Shown here one piece after another: positions 45,849-54,887 of a stretch of 64,000 nucleotides of DNA. The notes under the pieces are model-generated. The model saw nothing but the letters and a program-made list of their open reading frames with translations. It searched no databases and was not told the origin of the DNA. The position numbers and the translations under genes were made by a program. The stretch comes from KBS-96 sp964247975 (lineage in GTDB: Bacteria; Acidobacteriota; Terriglobia; Bryobacterales; Bryobacteraceae), in NCBI GenBank assembly GCA_964247975.1, contig CAXTWH010000002.1, positions 62,001 to 126,000 on the forward strand. The letters are read 5' to 3'. Position 1 is the first letter of the stretch. Each line of letters begins with the position of its first letter.

Positions 45849-46706
45849 TTACGAAGCGGCCGCTGCGCCGCTCACAATTTCAATGATTTCGCGGGTGATC
45901 TTTGCCTGGCGCACACGGTTCATATCAAGCGTATACTTGTCGATCATGTCCCCCGCATTGGAACTCGCCGCATCCATCGCCGTCATGCGCGCCGCATGGT
46001 AAGCGGAAATGGATTCCAGCAGCGCGCGGTAAAGCTGCACTTCCACGTAGCGCGGCAGAAGCGCGGAAAGAAGCTCCTGCGGCGGCTGTTCGTAAATATA
46101 GTCAATCACGCCCTGCGATTCGGGAAGCTCCACCGGCAGAATGCGCCGCAGAATCAAGTTCGGGGCCATTACGCTTTTAAACTCGTTGAAGCACAAGTAT
46201 ACGGCGTCAATTTCAGCCTTGGTGTACCGGTCAATTAGTTTATCCGCAATGTCCCGCGCCGTCTGATAATTCGGTTTATCCACCACGCCGACATGTTCGC
46301 CGCTCAGCGTATAGGACCGGCGGCGGAAATAATCGCGTCCGCGTCGTCCGATAGCTTCAATCTCAACTTCTTTTCCGTGATTATCATCCACAAACCGCTG
46401 CGCCAGGCGAAGCAGGTTCGCGTTAAAAGCTCCTGCCAACCCCGTGTCCGCAGACACAGCAATTAGTTCCACTCGGCGTTCTTCACGGACCGCCAGCAAC
46501 GGATGATGCGCTTCTTCATTGGCCGAAGCTGCCGCAGCCACATTCGCCAGAATACGATTCAAACTGTCGCCGTAAGGACGCGCCGCAATCGCGCGTTCCT
46601 GGGCGCGGCGCAGTTTGGCAGCCGAAACCATTTTCATGGCTTTCGTAATCTGCTGCATGTTCTTGACGCTGCGGATGCGGCGCCGAATGTCAATTAAGCT
46701 CGGCAT
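45849..46706 (-). CDS. atpG: ATP synthase gamma subunit
   Basis: Rotary shaft of F1, 285 residues. The N-terminal helix SLIDIRRRIRSVKNMQQITKAMKMVSAAKLRRAQ and the C-terminal helix ASSNAGDMIDKYTLDMNRVRQAKITREIIEIVSGA form the canonical coiled coil. The Rossmann-like centre has TDTGLAGAFN. Normal length, seven bases after atpA. Confidence 0.97.
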   Translation of the reverse strand: MPSLIDIRRRIRSVKNMQQITKAMKMVSAAKLRRAQERAIAARPYGDSLNRILANVAAAASANEEAHHPLLAVREERRVELIAVSADTGLAGAFNANLLRLAQRFVDDNHGKEVEIEAIGRRGRDYFRRRSYTLSGEHVGVVDKPNYQTARDIADKLIDRYTKAEIDAVYLCFNEFKSVMAPNLILRRILPVELPESQGVIDYIYEQPPQELLSALLPRYVEVQLYRALLESISAYHAARMTAMDAASSNAGDMIDKYTLDMNRVRQAKITREIIEIVSGAAAAS

Positions 46707-46713
46707 GTGCGAT

Positions 46714-48252
46714 TCAGGCTCTTGCGACAGCAGTTGGCTTTTCAGCCGCGAAGCGCTGCTTAAACTCCTTGATCAATCCGTCGAGCTGCTGTTTCGTTTC
46801 GTTGCTTAATTCTTTCTTTTCACGAATAGTTTGCAGCAGGCCGCCGTGCGCATTTTCCAGAAAGCCAAGGTATTCCGCTTCAAAACGGCGCACATCCTGA
46901 ACCGGAACATCATCCAAATGTCCGTTAACGCCCGCGTAAAGGCTGGCTACTTGTTTTTCCACCGGATAAGGCGAGAACTGGTTTTGCTTTAACAGTTCTG
47001 TTAGTCGCTGCCCACGACTTAACTGCTGCTGCGAAGCTTTGTCCAGATCGGAGCCGAACTGCGCAAATGCGGCAAGCGATCGGTACTGCGCCAGGTCCAA
47101 CCGCAGCGAACCAGCTACTGTGCGCATGGCTTTAATCTGCGCGCTGCCGCCGACGCGGCTTACCGAGATACCAACGTTGATAGCGGGACGTATGTTGGCG
47201 TTAAACAAATCAGCTTCCAGGTAAATCTGCCCATCGGTGATGGAAATCACGTTTGTCGGAATGTACGCCGATACGTCGCCAGCCTGCGTTTCAATAATCG
47301 GCAGCGCCGTTAATGATCCGCCGCCCCGCTCATTCGACAACTTTGCGGCTCGCTCCAGCAAACGGCTGTGCAGGTAGAACACGTCGCCAGGGTAGGCTTC
47401 GCGTCCTGGTGGACGCCGCAGCAGCAGAGAAATTTCGCGGTAAGCGGCAGCGTGCTTGGAAAGATCGTCATACACGCAAAGCGCATGGCGTCCGCTATCC
47501 CGGAAGAACTCGCCAATCGCGCAGCCCGCGTACGGAGCAATGTACTGCATAGGCGCCGGATCAGACGCGGTAGCCGCTACCACAATCGAAAAATCCATCG
47601 CACCGTGTTCTTCGAGTGTGCGAACTACCTGGGCCACTGTGGAACGCTTCTGGCCGATAGCGACGTAGATGCAGATCACGTCGCCGCCTTTTTGGTTGAT
47701 GATCGCGTCCAGCGCCACTGCGGTTTTGCCGGTCTGCCGGTCGCCGATGATCAACTCGCGCTGGCCTCTGCCGATCGGGATCATGCCATCAATGGCCTTG
47801 ATGCCGGTTTGCATAGGCTGTTTTACCGGCTGGCGGTCCACCACACCGGGAGCTAGGCGTTCCAGGGGCTGAAAGGTCGTGGAAGCAATCGGCCCTTTGC
47901 CGTCGATAGGCTGCCCCAAAGCGTTCACTACCCGGCCCACCATGCTGTCACCAACCGGGAGTGACATGATGCGGCCCGTACGTTTTACCTGGTCGCCTTC
48001 TTTCACTTCCTGGTAATCGCCCAGCAGCACTGTTCCGACCTGATCTTCTTCCAGGTTCAGCGCAATGCCCACCACATCATGACCGAAATCAACCAGTTCG
48101 CCGGCCATGACATTCTCAAGGCCGTAAACACGGGCGATGCCGTCGCCCACGCTGATCACTGACCCGGTTTCAGAAACATTTACAGCCGCGTCATAATTTT
48201 CAATTTCCGCGCGCAACACACGGGAAATTTCATCTGCTCTGATCTGAGCCAT
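46714..48252 (-). CDS. atpA: ATP synthase alpha subunit
   Basis: Non-catalytic nucleotide-binding subunit of F1, 512 residues. The P-loop GDRQTGKTA is near residue 170. It is followed by AIGQKRSTVAQVV, the arginine-finger region VSRVGGSAQIKAM and the C-terminal domain. RADEISRVLRAEIENYD at the start is the N-terminal delta-binding helix. It is 22 bases downstream of atpH. Confidence 0.98.
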   Translation of the reverse strand: MAQIRADEISRVLRAEIENYDAAVNVSETGSVISVGDGIARVYGLENVMAGELVDFGHDVVGIALNLEEDQVGTVLLGDYQEVKEGDQVKRTGRIMSLPVGDSMVGRVVNALGQPIDGKGPIASTTFQPLERLAPGVVDRQPVKQPMQTGIKAIDGMIPIGRGQRELIIGDRQTGKTAVALDAIINQKGGDVICIYVAIGQKRSTVAQVVRTLEEHGAMDFSIVVAATASDPAPMQYIAPYAGCAIGEFFRDSGRHALCVYDDLSKHAAAYREISLLLRRPPGREAYPGDVFYLHSRLLERAAKLSNERGGGSLTALPIIETQAGDVSAYIPTNVISITDGQIYLEADLFNANIRPAINVGISVSRVGGSAQIKAMRTVAGSLRLDLAQYRSLAAFAQFGSDLDKASQQQLSRGQRLTELLKQNQFSPYPVEKQVASLYAGVNGHLDDVPVQDVRRFEAEYLGFLENAHGGLLQTIREKKELSNETKQQLDGLIKEFKQRFAAEKPTAVARA

Positions 48253-48274
48253 AATTTCTTATTCCTACACTCTT

Positions 48275-48826
48275 TTAAGATGCCGCTGAAAGCCGACGCC
48301 GCATTGCTTCCAACCGGCCGGTCAGGGAACCGTCGAATTCTTTCGATCCAAACCGGGCCACTACTCCGCCCAGAATAGTTGGATCTATCTTATACACGGG
48401 GCGAATCTGTTTTCCGGCAGCGGCGCTTAAAGCGGTTACTATTTCCTGACGCTGCGCTTCGTTCAGCTCCTGCGCCGAAGTGATTTCCGCCCGCACTAAT
48501 CCCTGATGCTCATCCACCGCTGCTTCAAAACTCTCTTTAATTCGATCCAGTTCTCCGATGCGGCGGTGTTCCACAATCACCATCAGAAAATTGCGGATCA
48601 ACCGGTTCAAACCATCTTGGTCCAGCAAACGACCTACAAGCCCGGCTTTTTTGCTGCGCGGCACAGCCGGAGACAGCAGCACGCGATGAAGATCTTCGGA
48701 CGAAGAAAATAGTGAAACCGCTTCGGAAAGCTGTTTCACTGCTTCTGATGGAGTGAGGCCGGAATTCCCTTGAAACACAGCGTCGGCCAAAGCTTGCGCA
48801 TAATGAAAAGAAAACGCGTCTGTCAT
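48275..48826 (-). CDS. atpH: ATP synthase delta subunit
   Basis: 183 residues. Peripheral-stalk subunit that holds F1 to the b dimer. The N-terminal six-helix domain begins FHYAQALADAVF, and the C-terminal signature is KIDPTILGGVVARFGSKEFDGSLTGRLEAMRRRL. It lies five bases after atpF and 22 before atpA, in the standard order. Confidence 0.95.
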   Translation of the reverse strand: MTDAFSFHYAQALADAVFQGNSGLTPSEAVKQLSEAVSLFSSSEDLHRVLLSPAVPRSKKAGLVGRLLDQDGLNRLIRNFLMVIVEHRRIGELDRIKESFEAAVDEHQGLVRAEITSAQELNEAQRQEIVTALSAAAGKQIRPVYKIDPTILGGVVARFGSKEFDGSLTGRLEAMRRRLSAAS

Positions 48827-48831
48827 TCGAA

Positions 48832-49413
48832 CTATCGCGCTCCCTTCGTTACATTCGCCGCAAACGCATGAACAAGTTCGTTCTGGTCTACTTCTCCGGG
48901 ATAATCGCGCAGATGCGAAATCGCCATATTCATAGCCAAGTCAACCGCGCGATTCCGAACGGCTAAACCGGCCTGGAAACGAAGCGCTTCAATTTCGCGA
49001 ACAGTATGATCTCCAATTCGCGCCAAAGCTGCCTGCGTTTCCTGGTTGATGCGCTGTTCTTCACGCTCAATTTCCGCTTTGGACTGGTCACGCAGTTTTT
49101 GAATTTCTGAAGCCAATGTAGCCATGCGACGATCAATTTCCGAAGACCGGAAATCGGCCTGCACCTTCAAACCGGTGGCGTCTTTGATAGCTTTCTGAAT
49201 CTGCTCGCTACGGGCATTGAAAAAGGCCGGAGCATTCTTCACGGCCAAGTATCCTAAGCCGGCCACCAGCAAAGCGAAGTTAGCCCATTTCCAGGTATTT
49301 TCTTTTTCTTCGCGAGCTTCTTCTTTGGCGGCTCCCCCGCTAATAGTCTGCCGTGAATAACAAGGAGTCAATAAAGCCAGAACGCAAACAACCATCCAGC
49401 AGATTCGCTTCAT
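48832..49413 (-). CDS. atpF: ATP synthase b subunit with N-terminal signal-like extension
   Basis: 193 residues. Unlike the usual b subunit, it opens with a cleavable-looking signal peptide (ICWMVVCVLALLTPCYSRQ), then a charged stretch, the true membrane helix WANFALLVAGLGYLAV (residues about 43-60) and a long charged coiled coil (IQKLRDQSKAEIEREEQRINQETQAALARI). It would pair with the b' protein encoded just upstream to form a heterodimeric stalk. Its start ATG shares one base with the stop of the upstream gene (TGATG). Confidence 0.88.
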   Translation of the reverse strand: MKRICWMVVCVLALLTPCYSRQTISGGAAKEEAREEKENTWKWANFALLVAGLGYLAVKNAPAFFNARSEQIQKAIKDATGLKVQADFRSSEIDRRMATLASEIQKLRDQSKAEIEREEQRINQETQAALARIGDHTVREIEALRFQAGLAVRNRAVDLAMNMAISHLRDYPGEVDQNELVHAFAANVTKGAR

Positions 49414-49862
49414 CAGGCAGCCCTCCGCCCGAAGATGCTGTTGATCATCTGCTTCGATAATGCCTGGGCCTGTTCCGTCATATCCGCTGTAGCTTGTTTC
49501 ACCTCAACGGCCAAATCGCGTTTTGCTTCGCTGATGCGCTCCTCAGCATGTTGCCGCGCTTCGGCAATCGCTTTCGCCTGGTCGTCCAACAGGCGGTGCC
49601 GCTGCGCTTCCTGTTCGCGGTACAGTTCCAGTTTTGCGGCCATTAGCAGCCGCTCAAATTCTGATGCCTTGTGTTCCGCCGCCGCAAACGCTTTTTCCGC
49701 CAAGTGGCGCGCGCCTTCCGTTTCCTCGCGCCGTTTCTCCAGAATTATCTGTAAGGGTTTAAAGAAAACCTGTTTCAGATAAAGCGTCAGCAGGCACAGG
49801 AAAATAATTGTCGGCACTGCTTGAAGCAGAAGGGTAAGGAGTGCTTTCAGTGTCGGGTCCAT
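49413..49862 (-). CDS. atpF': ATP synthase b' subunit
   Basis: 149 residues. One N-terminal membrane helix (LLTLLLQAVPTIIFLCLLTLYL, residues 7-28) followed by the b-type motif FFKPLQIILEKRREETEGAR and a continuous coiled coil to the end. It is shorter than the second b-type protein and lacks any signal extension, matching the b/b' pairs of photosynthetic and some other bacteria. It is the first gene of this ATP synthase operon; no a or c subunit gene precedes it. Confidence 0.9.
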   Translation of the reverse strand: MDPTLKALLTLLLQAVPTIIFLCLLTLYLKQVFFKPLQIILEKRREETEGARHLAEKAFAAAEHKASEFERLLMAAKLELYREQEAQRHRLLDDQAKAIAEARQHAEERISEAKRDLAVEVKQATADMTEQAQALSKQMINSIFGRRAA

Positions 49863-50100
49863 TTAGATTCTACGGGGAAGCGCATGAGGACACAAATCGA
49901 CTCACCCCCATGCTAATTCTTGTAAAAATTACGGTATCACAAGAATAAACGCGGAAGCAAGCAGAGGAATCCCTAGCTTCTTCAGCTTACCTTAAGCGCC
50001 GCCGCAATTACCTTAACGTTTACATTACTGGATTTCCGTAAGATCGTCTACTCTACCCATGTACTCTTGTGCGGTTTTCAGAAGATAATTGTTTCCGCAC

Positions 50101-50130
50101 TGGACATAGTAAAATCTTGTACACTAATAA
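50101..50130 (+). promoter_or_regulatory. Candidate promoter for infC in the 49863-50198 intergenic region
   Basis: TGGACA at 50101-50106 and TAATAA at 50125-50130 are 18 bases apart (CTAATA with 17). The 336 bases between the divergent atp operon and infC hold no credible gene. They must contain the atp promoter on the other strand, for which I see no clear boxes. Confidence 0.35.
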
Positions 50131-50198
50131 AAAGGTATTGCTTTTGATCCATCTTAGAATCTTCCCCCAGCGCTTTGGCGCTTTCCGTTAAGACCGGC

Positions 50199-50813
50199 AT
50201 GTATCCACCACGAAGTTTTCCCCCGCGCCGGCCAAAAGTCCGAGAAAATGTAAACGAAGCGATTCGAGCCCGCGAAGTTCGCGCTGTTTTTCCTGATGGG
50301 AGTGTGGAAGTCATGCCCACCCCCGCCGCAGTCCGCAAAGCGCAAGAAATGGGACTTGATCTGATTGTCGTCAGCCCAACCGCCGAGCCTCCAGTTGCCA
50401 AAGCAATGGATTATGGGCAGTGGCAGTACGAGCAGAAAAAACGCCAGCACGAAGCCAAAAAGAAACAGCATGTGATTCAGGTAAAAGAATTGAAATTCCG
50501 CCCAAACACTGATGACCATGACTACGATTTCAAAAAGAACCATGCGATCCGGTTCTTGCAGGAGGGTAATCGCGTGAAAGCAGTGGTTCAGTTTCGCGGC
50601 CGCGAGATCGCTCACGTCGATCTGGGTCGGAAACTGCTGCTCCGCTTTGCCAACGATCTTTCCGGGGTCGGCCAGATTGAAGGTCAGCCAAAATTGGAAG
50701 GGCGCAATGCGCACGTCATTATCAGTCCGGTGAAAGTAACAAAAGAAGCTAAGGAAAAAAGCGAAAAGGTAAAACCTGCTTCGCCTCCCCCGCCCGCGGC
50801 TCACGTTCAGTAA
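50199..50813 (+). CDS. infC: Translation initiation factor IF-3
   Basis: Binds the 30S subunit, prevents premature 50S joining and checks the start codon. 204 residues from the ATG at 50199. The N-terminal domain has VNEAIRAREVRAVFPDG and AQEMGLDLIVVSP; the linker is lysine-rich; the C-terminal domain has KELKFRPNTDDHDYDFK, AIRFLQEGNRVKAVVQFRGREIAH and a Pro/Lys-rich tail (KPASPPPPAA). The same frame extends upstream to a TTG at 50175 and an ATC at 50151. IF-3 genes often use rare start codons, so the true start may be earlier. rpmI and rplT, the usual neighbours, are not here. Confidence 0.95.
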   Translation: MYPPRSFPPRRPKVRENVNEAIRAREVRAVFPDGSVEVMPTPAAVRKAQEMGLDLIVVSPTAEPPVAKAMDYGQWQYEQKKRQHEAKKKQHVIQVKELKFRPNTDDHDYDFKKNHAIRFLQEGNRVKAVVQFRGREIAHVDLGRKLLLRFANDLSGVGQIEGQPKLEGRNAHVIISPVKVTKEAKEKSEKVKPASPPPPAAHVQ

Positions 50814-50824
50814 ACAGTAAGAGT

Positions 50825-50860
50825 TTCAGCAGGAAGTCACAAACCTGATTTCCTGCTGAA
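50825..50860. terminator. Hairpin between convergent infC and the M1-like gene
   Basis: TTCAGCAGGAA (50825-50835) pairs perfectly with TTCCTGCTGAA (50850-50860), and the stem can extend inwards to about 15 bp with one G-T pair. It lies between the two stop codons (50813 and 50869). No strong T-run follows on either strand, so it may be a bidirectional terminator or an mRNA 3' protector. Confidence 0.6.
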
Positions 50861-50868
50861 CATTGCTG

Positions 50869-52836
50869 TTAAGTTTCCGAATTTGCCCGTTCGTAGGGTT
50901 TAATGAGGTATTTTGAAGCTTCCTGCTGAGCGCCCGATGTATTGTCATGGGTTCTCAAGGCTTGTTTATACTCGTTGACCGCTCGGTCACGCTGCCCAGT
51001 CACGTCAAAAATCTTTCCTAGATTCAGCCGCGACCAGACTTCCACCCATTTCGGTTGTAAATCGCCGTCAATTGCCGTGCGGAACTCGTTTGCTGCCGAT
51101 TGGTAGTTGTTCTGTTTAAAGAAAAGCTCGCCAATCCGGTAATGAGCTAGCGAACTGCTTTTGTTCACGTCCAAAGCCTTCTGGTATTCCCGTAAAGCAT
51201 TGGCGTAATCGCCTATTTCCACAAACTGCTCCCCGCGCCGAATCGCGACGGATACCCGCATCGTTCCGTCGTAGCGCAGAATTTTGTGGTTCGGGTCAAG
51301 CGCCACGGCGCGCGGTTTGCCGAATGTATCCACGCTGAATTCGCTGGAAGTTCCTACTACTTCCACTTTCTTTTCTTCGGGATTGCCTTCCGTTTCAATC
51401 TTCAAATCCACTGGCATACGGAACGTGTCCATATCCTGCGTCACCTTTCCGACCACCCGGAAGCCCTTTTGGGTTCGGAAGATTGTGTAGGAAAGCTTAA
51501 ATTCGGGCGATCCGCTGGATTGCAGCCACTGCAAAAAGAAATAGCGCAGGTCCTGGCCGGAAGCTTTTTCCATCACTTTGCGCAAATCCTCGCTGTTGGC
51601 CGGCTTAAAGCTGTACTGGTCGATAAAGTCTTTTAAACCTTTAAAAAACGCTTGGTCGCCCACCACGCCGCGCAGCATGTGGTAAACCGCAGCCCCTTTA
51701 GCGGCGGTTAACGCCCAGAACTCCGGCGAGTAATCTTCTAAACGCGACGATTGCAGAATCGGCGGATCAGTAATGGTCAGGGCTTCCACGAAATCATTGT
51801 GAATATCCTGATCGGCGGCTGCCGGCCCGCTCAGATGCTCAAGATAAAGAATTTGCGCATACCGGGCCGCCCCGTTGGTAATCCAAAGATGATTGCGCGT
51901 AGTTGGTGAAACCAGCACTCCCCACCATTGCCGCGATAACTGGTCAGCCAACAAGCGCTGATTGACCTGGGTTCCAATGGAGCCGGGAGCAAGAAACACA
52001 ATGCCTGGACTGGCATACCCGTTTGGCGCGCCGTCCACCGTTTCCACTAGCGTCAGATTCGCTTGCGGAGCCAATCCGAACTGGCTGGTAAACTGCCCCA
52101 TAATCTTACCGGTTTCTTCGCCGTAGTTCTGCGCTGCCGCTGCATGTTGGCGGAAATAAACAGTAGCCGTGACGCCGCCGGAAGACACCTTCTGCCCATT
52201 ACCCTTCACCAAAGCGATGCTGCCTGGAAAGCTGGCATTCTGCGTATAAGCAAAGGTGTAAACAACTCGATCGCCGCCTAGCTTTTCTTCTTTTTCGTCG
52301 CCGCTGGCAATCACTTTATAATCGGACGGCGTTGTGATCTTTAACTCCGCCGTGAACCGGTCTACCGTATATCCGCTCACTGGAAACCAGCGCGCCGGGT
52401 AAAGCAGAAAACCGAAATCCGGCTTCAGCGAAGCAAACGTAATTCCGGAAATAGGCGATTCCTGCGACCCGGATAACTGCCCGTCATAGGTGAAGGTCAA
52501 CTGGGACTGCTGATTTTTTTCCAGCGGAGTCGGCAGTGCTACCCGCACCGTGAAAGTCTGCGCGTCTCTGGTCGATTCCAGAGTTTGGCCTTTCGCATCA
52601 ACAACTTTGGAAACTTTCAGGGCATTGTTGAGTTCGAATGTCGCGTTGTCGGTGGTATCGAGCGGCATGAAATCAACTCTGACGGTCGCCGCAATAGATT
52701 GCGTTCGCGGATTGATTTCTGCGGCAATGGCATACCGCTGCACCTTGATTCGCGCCGGTTTTTCCTGGGCAAGCGCGGCAGTAGTAGCGGCAGCGCAGCA
52801 TAACAGCAGGGCAGATACCCGTCGAAGATTCCGCAT
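50869..52836 (-). CDS. M1 aminopeptidase-like protein with lost zinc site and C-terminal TPRs
   Basis: 655 residues from the ATG at 52836 (an earlier one at 52872 overlaps lpxB). Signal peptide 1-24 (LLLCCAAATTAALAQ). Residues 30-450 follow the M1 (gluzincin aminopeptidase) fold: an N-terminal beta-sandwich and a thermolysin-like domain with RQWWG. The HExxH motif is replaced by Asp298-Gln-Leu-Ser-Arg302, and the third zinc ligand Glu by Asn321, at exactly the canonical 18-residue spacing. The GAMEN loop is also absent (DGAPNGYAS). A TPR-like tail follows (YANALREYQKALD, SSLAHYRIGELFFKQ). It probably binds peptides or proteins in the periplasm without cleaving them. Downstream of lpxB on the same strand. 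Confidence 0.82.
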   Translation of the reverse strand: MRNLRRVSALLLCCAAATTAALAQEKPARIKVQRYAIAAEINPRTQSIAATVRVDFMPLDTTDNATFELNNALKVSKVVDAKGQTLESTRDAQTFTVRVALPTPLEKNQQSQLTFTYDGQLSGSQESPISGITFASLKPDFGFLLYPARWFPVSGYTVDRFTAELKITTPSDYKVIASGDEKEEKLGGDRVVYTFAYTQNASFPGSIALVKGNGQKVSSGGVTATVYFRQHAAAAQNYGEETGKIMGQFTSQFGLAPQANLTLVETVDGAPNGYASPGIVFLAPGSIGTQVNQRLLADQLSRQWWGVLVSPTTRNHLWITNGAARYAQILYLEHLSGPAAADQDIHNDFVEALTITDPPILQSSRLEDYSPEFWALTAAKGAAVYHMLRGVVGDQAFFKGLKDFIDQYSFKPANSEDLRKVMEKASGQDLRYFFLQWLQSSGSPEFKLSYTIFRTQKGFRVVGKVTQDMDTFRMPVDLKIETEGNPEEKKVEVVGTSSEFSVDTFGKPRAVALDPNHKILRYDGTMRVSVAIRRGEQFVEIGDYANALREYQKALDVNKSSSLAHYRIGELFFKQNNYQSAANEFRTAIDGDLQPKWVEVWSRLNLGKIFDVTGQRDRAVNEYKQALRTHDNTSGAQQEASKYLIKPYERANSET

Positions 52837-52858
52837 AAACTGATTTTCTCTTGCTCGC

Positions 52859-54004
52859 TTACTGCTTAGCATGGCTCAGGTCCGCCGCGATAATGGCCGC
52901 AGCTTGTTCTAAGGGGTTTAGATTTCCTGTCAACAAAGTTTTAACGTCCTGTAACTCACGCCGCATTTGGGTCATCTGTTCCGGTTTTTGCAATAGCTCG
53001 GAAGCCGCTTCTGCCAGCTTTTCCGGCGTCATACCATTTTGAATCAGTTCGGGCACTACCAGTCTGCCAGCAATTAAATTCACCATTGATAAGTAAGGAA
53101 CCTTCACCAGCCGCCTTCCAGCCCACCAGGTTAAGCCGGTCACTTTATAAAAGGTGACCAGGGGAGTGCCAAGAACGGCCGCTTCCACCGTAACGGTTCC
53201 GCTGGCCGCCAGCGCAAGATCGGCATGCGCCAGCACGTCCCAAGTTTCGTCCTCAATTATTTTGATGGCCGACGCGCGGATGCGTTCCCGAAAAGTTTCA
53301 AAAACGCCTCGCTCCTGGAATCCATGCGGGGTACCCAGCACAAACTGGAGCGGAAAATCACGGCGCAGCCGTTCCACCGCGCCAAGCAGATCGGGCATGT
53401 GGCGGAGCGCTTCTCCGCTGCGGCTGCCGGGCAACAAGGCCACCAGGCGTTTTTCAAGGTCAAGACCGTGGCGGCTGAAAAAATCGGTTTTATCCCAAAC
53501 CGGCTTTACGGTGGTGGCCAGCGGATGGCCGATATAGTGAGCTTGTACTTTTCTTTGGCGGAACCAGTCTTCTTCAAACGGAAACAGGCAGAACAACCTT
53601 TTCACCCGCGCTTGAATCAACCGCACCCGGTTCTGTCGCCACGCCCAAACCTGCGGCGCGACCAGATAAAACACCGGCACGTTCAGCTTCTTCAAGTGTC
53701 GCGCCAAGCGCAGATGAAAATCAGGACTATCCGTTAAAATCGCTGCATCCGGCGGGTTCCGGCGAATAAACCGCAGCAGGCGGCGATATTCCCGGTAGAT
53801 GCCGGGCAGATGCGCTACTACCTCAGCTAGACCCACTACCGACAACCGGCTTGCATCAATAATGGTTTCAACGCCGCTTTCTCTTAATCGCGCGCCGGTG
53901 CAGCCGAAAAACACGGCTTGCGGCTGATAAGAACGAAGAAAGTTGACCAGTTGCGCGGCATACATATCGCCGGAAGCTTCGCCGGCAGAAACCAGAATGC
54001 GCAC
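52859..54004 (-). CDS. lpxB: Lipid-A-disaccharide synthase
   Basis: Joins lipid X and UDP-diacylglucosamine in lipid A synthesis at the cytoplasmic face of the inner membrane. 381 residues (GT19) with the family motifs ILVSAGEASGDMYAAQL at the N-terminus, DSPDFHLRLARHLKK, YLVAPQVWAWRQNRV, LLPGSRSGEALRHMP and ASGTVTVEAAVLGTPLVTFYKV. It shows the organism is a lipid-A-bearing diderm. The usual neighbours (lpxA, fabZ, lpxD) are not in the window. Confidence 0.95.
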   Translation of the reverse strand: MRILVSAGEASGDMYAAQLVNFLRSYQPQAVFFGCTGARLRESGVETIIDASRLSVVGLAEVVAHLPGIYREYRRLLRFIRRNPPDAAILTDSPDFHLRLARHLKKLNVPVFYLVAPQVWAWRQNRVRLIQARVKRLFCLFPFEEDWFRQRKVQAHYIGHPLATTVKPVWDKTDFFSRHGLDLEKRLVALLPGSRSGEALRHMPDLLGAVERLRRDFPLQFVLGTPHGFQERGVFETFRERIRASAIKIIEDETWDVLAHADLALAASGTVTVEAAVLGTPLVTFYKVTGLTWWAGRRLVKVPYLSMVNLIAGRLVVPELIQNGMTPEKLAEAASELLQKPEQMTQMRRELQDVKTLLTGNLNPLEQAAAIIAADLSHAKQ

Positions 54005-54077
54005 GTTGGCCTCAGTGTAGCAGTCGTTTGCAGCCGTCCGCGTAGAAGTTGGTCTGGTAGAATCGAGGCAAAACTAG

Positions 54078-54887
54078 ATGTCGAGCTCTCGCGAGCCATT
54101 GCCGGCTCAGTCCAATCTATCCCGTGTCAGCGTTGGCCAGTTTGCCGAGAAGTTTCGCTTGGAAGTGATTCCCCTCAGCAACACCTTCAGCTATTTCTGC
54201 GCTTCCGTGCCGATGAGCGAGGAAGTGCTGAAGGAATATCTGGAAGAACCGATTGCGGCCCTTCCGCCCAAAATCGCTGCCATGCTGCCGCGCATTTCCA
54301 TTCTGCTGGTTCCTTATCTGGAACGCGGCGGAGCGAAACCGAAAAGCAATAATCGCCGCTTGCTGGAAAAACCGCTGCCGGATTTTGTTGTTTCCGAGCG
54401 TCCCGCCGAGGGCCAGATTTCCTGGGTTTCGCAGGTCAGCTTTGAAAACGAAACCGTGCTTGTATTCGCTTTGAAAGAACATGACGTGGCCGAATACCAT
54501 TACCGCTTTTTCCGTCATCTGGCCGCGCTGGTAGCCGATAAATGGGAACCGGAAGCAAGCAGCAAATATCTTGGCCTTCTGCGCGAAGAACTCACCGCTG
54601 TGGTGCATGGCGAAGTGGACGAAGAAAGCTGGCAGGCCAAGCAGTCTTTGTTGCGCCGCCATAGTAGCATCAAAAAAGAATCGGGTCCGTTTTTTGAATA
54701 CGCCCGGCTTTCTTTCGTGGATACTTTGACGCTTTACCTGCATGGCATCTGTTGCGACATTGATGTGGAAACAGGCCCGCGCCAGTTGCCCAGCCGCTAC
54801 CTCCGCAAACGGTTGAACTTGCTCCGAGGCATTTATCCTGCGCCTGCCGGTTATGCTGTTTTTCCGGAAGAAATGGAAAAAAAGTAA
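54078..54887 (+). CDS. Conserved-looking protein of unknown function
   Basis: 269 residues, no recognised family. It has no signal peptide or membrane segment. It is rich in charged helices, with a hydrophobic beta segment ISILLVPYLE near residue 75 and a Cys pair in LHGICCDIDVETG near residue 225. GAGG lies about nine bases before the ATG. It is divergent from lpxB, with 73 bases between the starts, and not part of an obvious operon. Codon use looks like the neighbours, so it is probably a resident gene. Confidence 0.7.
   Translation: MSSSREPLPAQSNLSRVSVGQFAEKFRLEVIPLSNTFSYFCASVPMSEEVLKEYLEEPIAALPPKIAAMLPRISILLVPYLERGGAKPKSNNRRLLEKPLPDFVVSERPAEGQISWVSQVSFENETVLVFALKEHDVAEYHYRFFRHLAALVADKWEPEASSKYLGLLREELTAVVHGEVDEESWQAKQSLLRRHSSIKKESGPFFEYARLSFVDTLTLYLHGICCDIDVETGPRQLPSRYLRKRLNLLRGIYPAPAGYAVFPEEMEKK

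Noticed and set aside
49863..50174. A small RNA or gene in the atp/infC intergenic region
   Set aside because: Only a candidate promoter was visible; no stable terminator-like structure or conserved frame.
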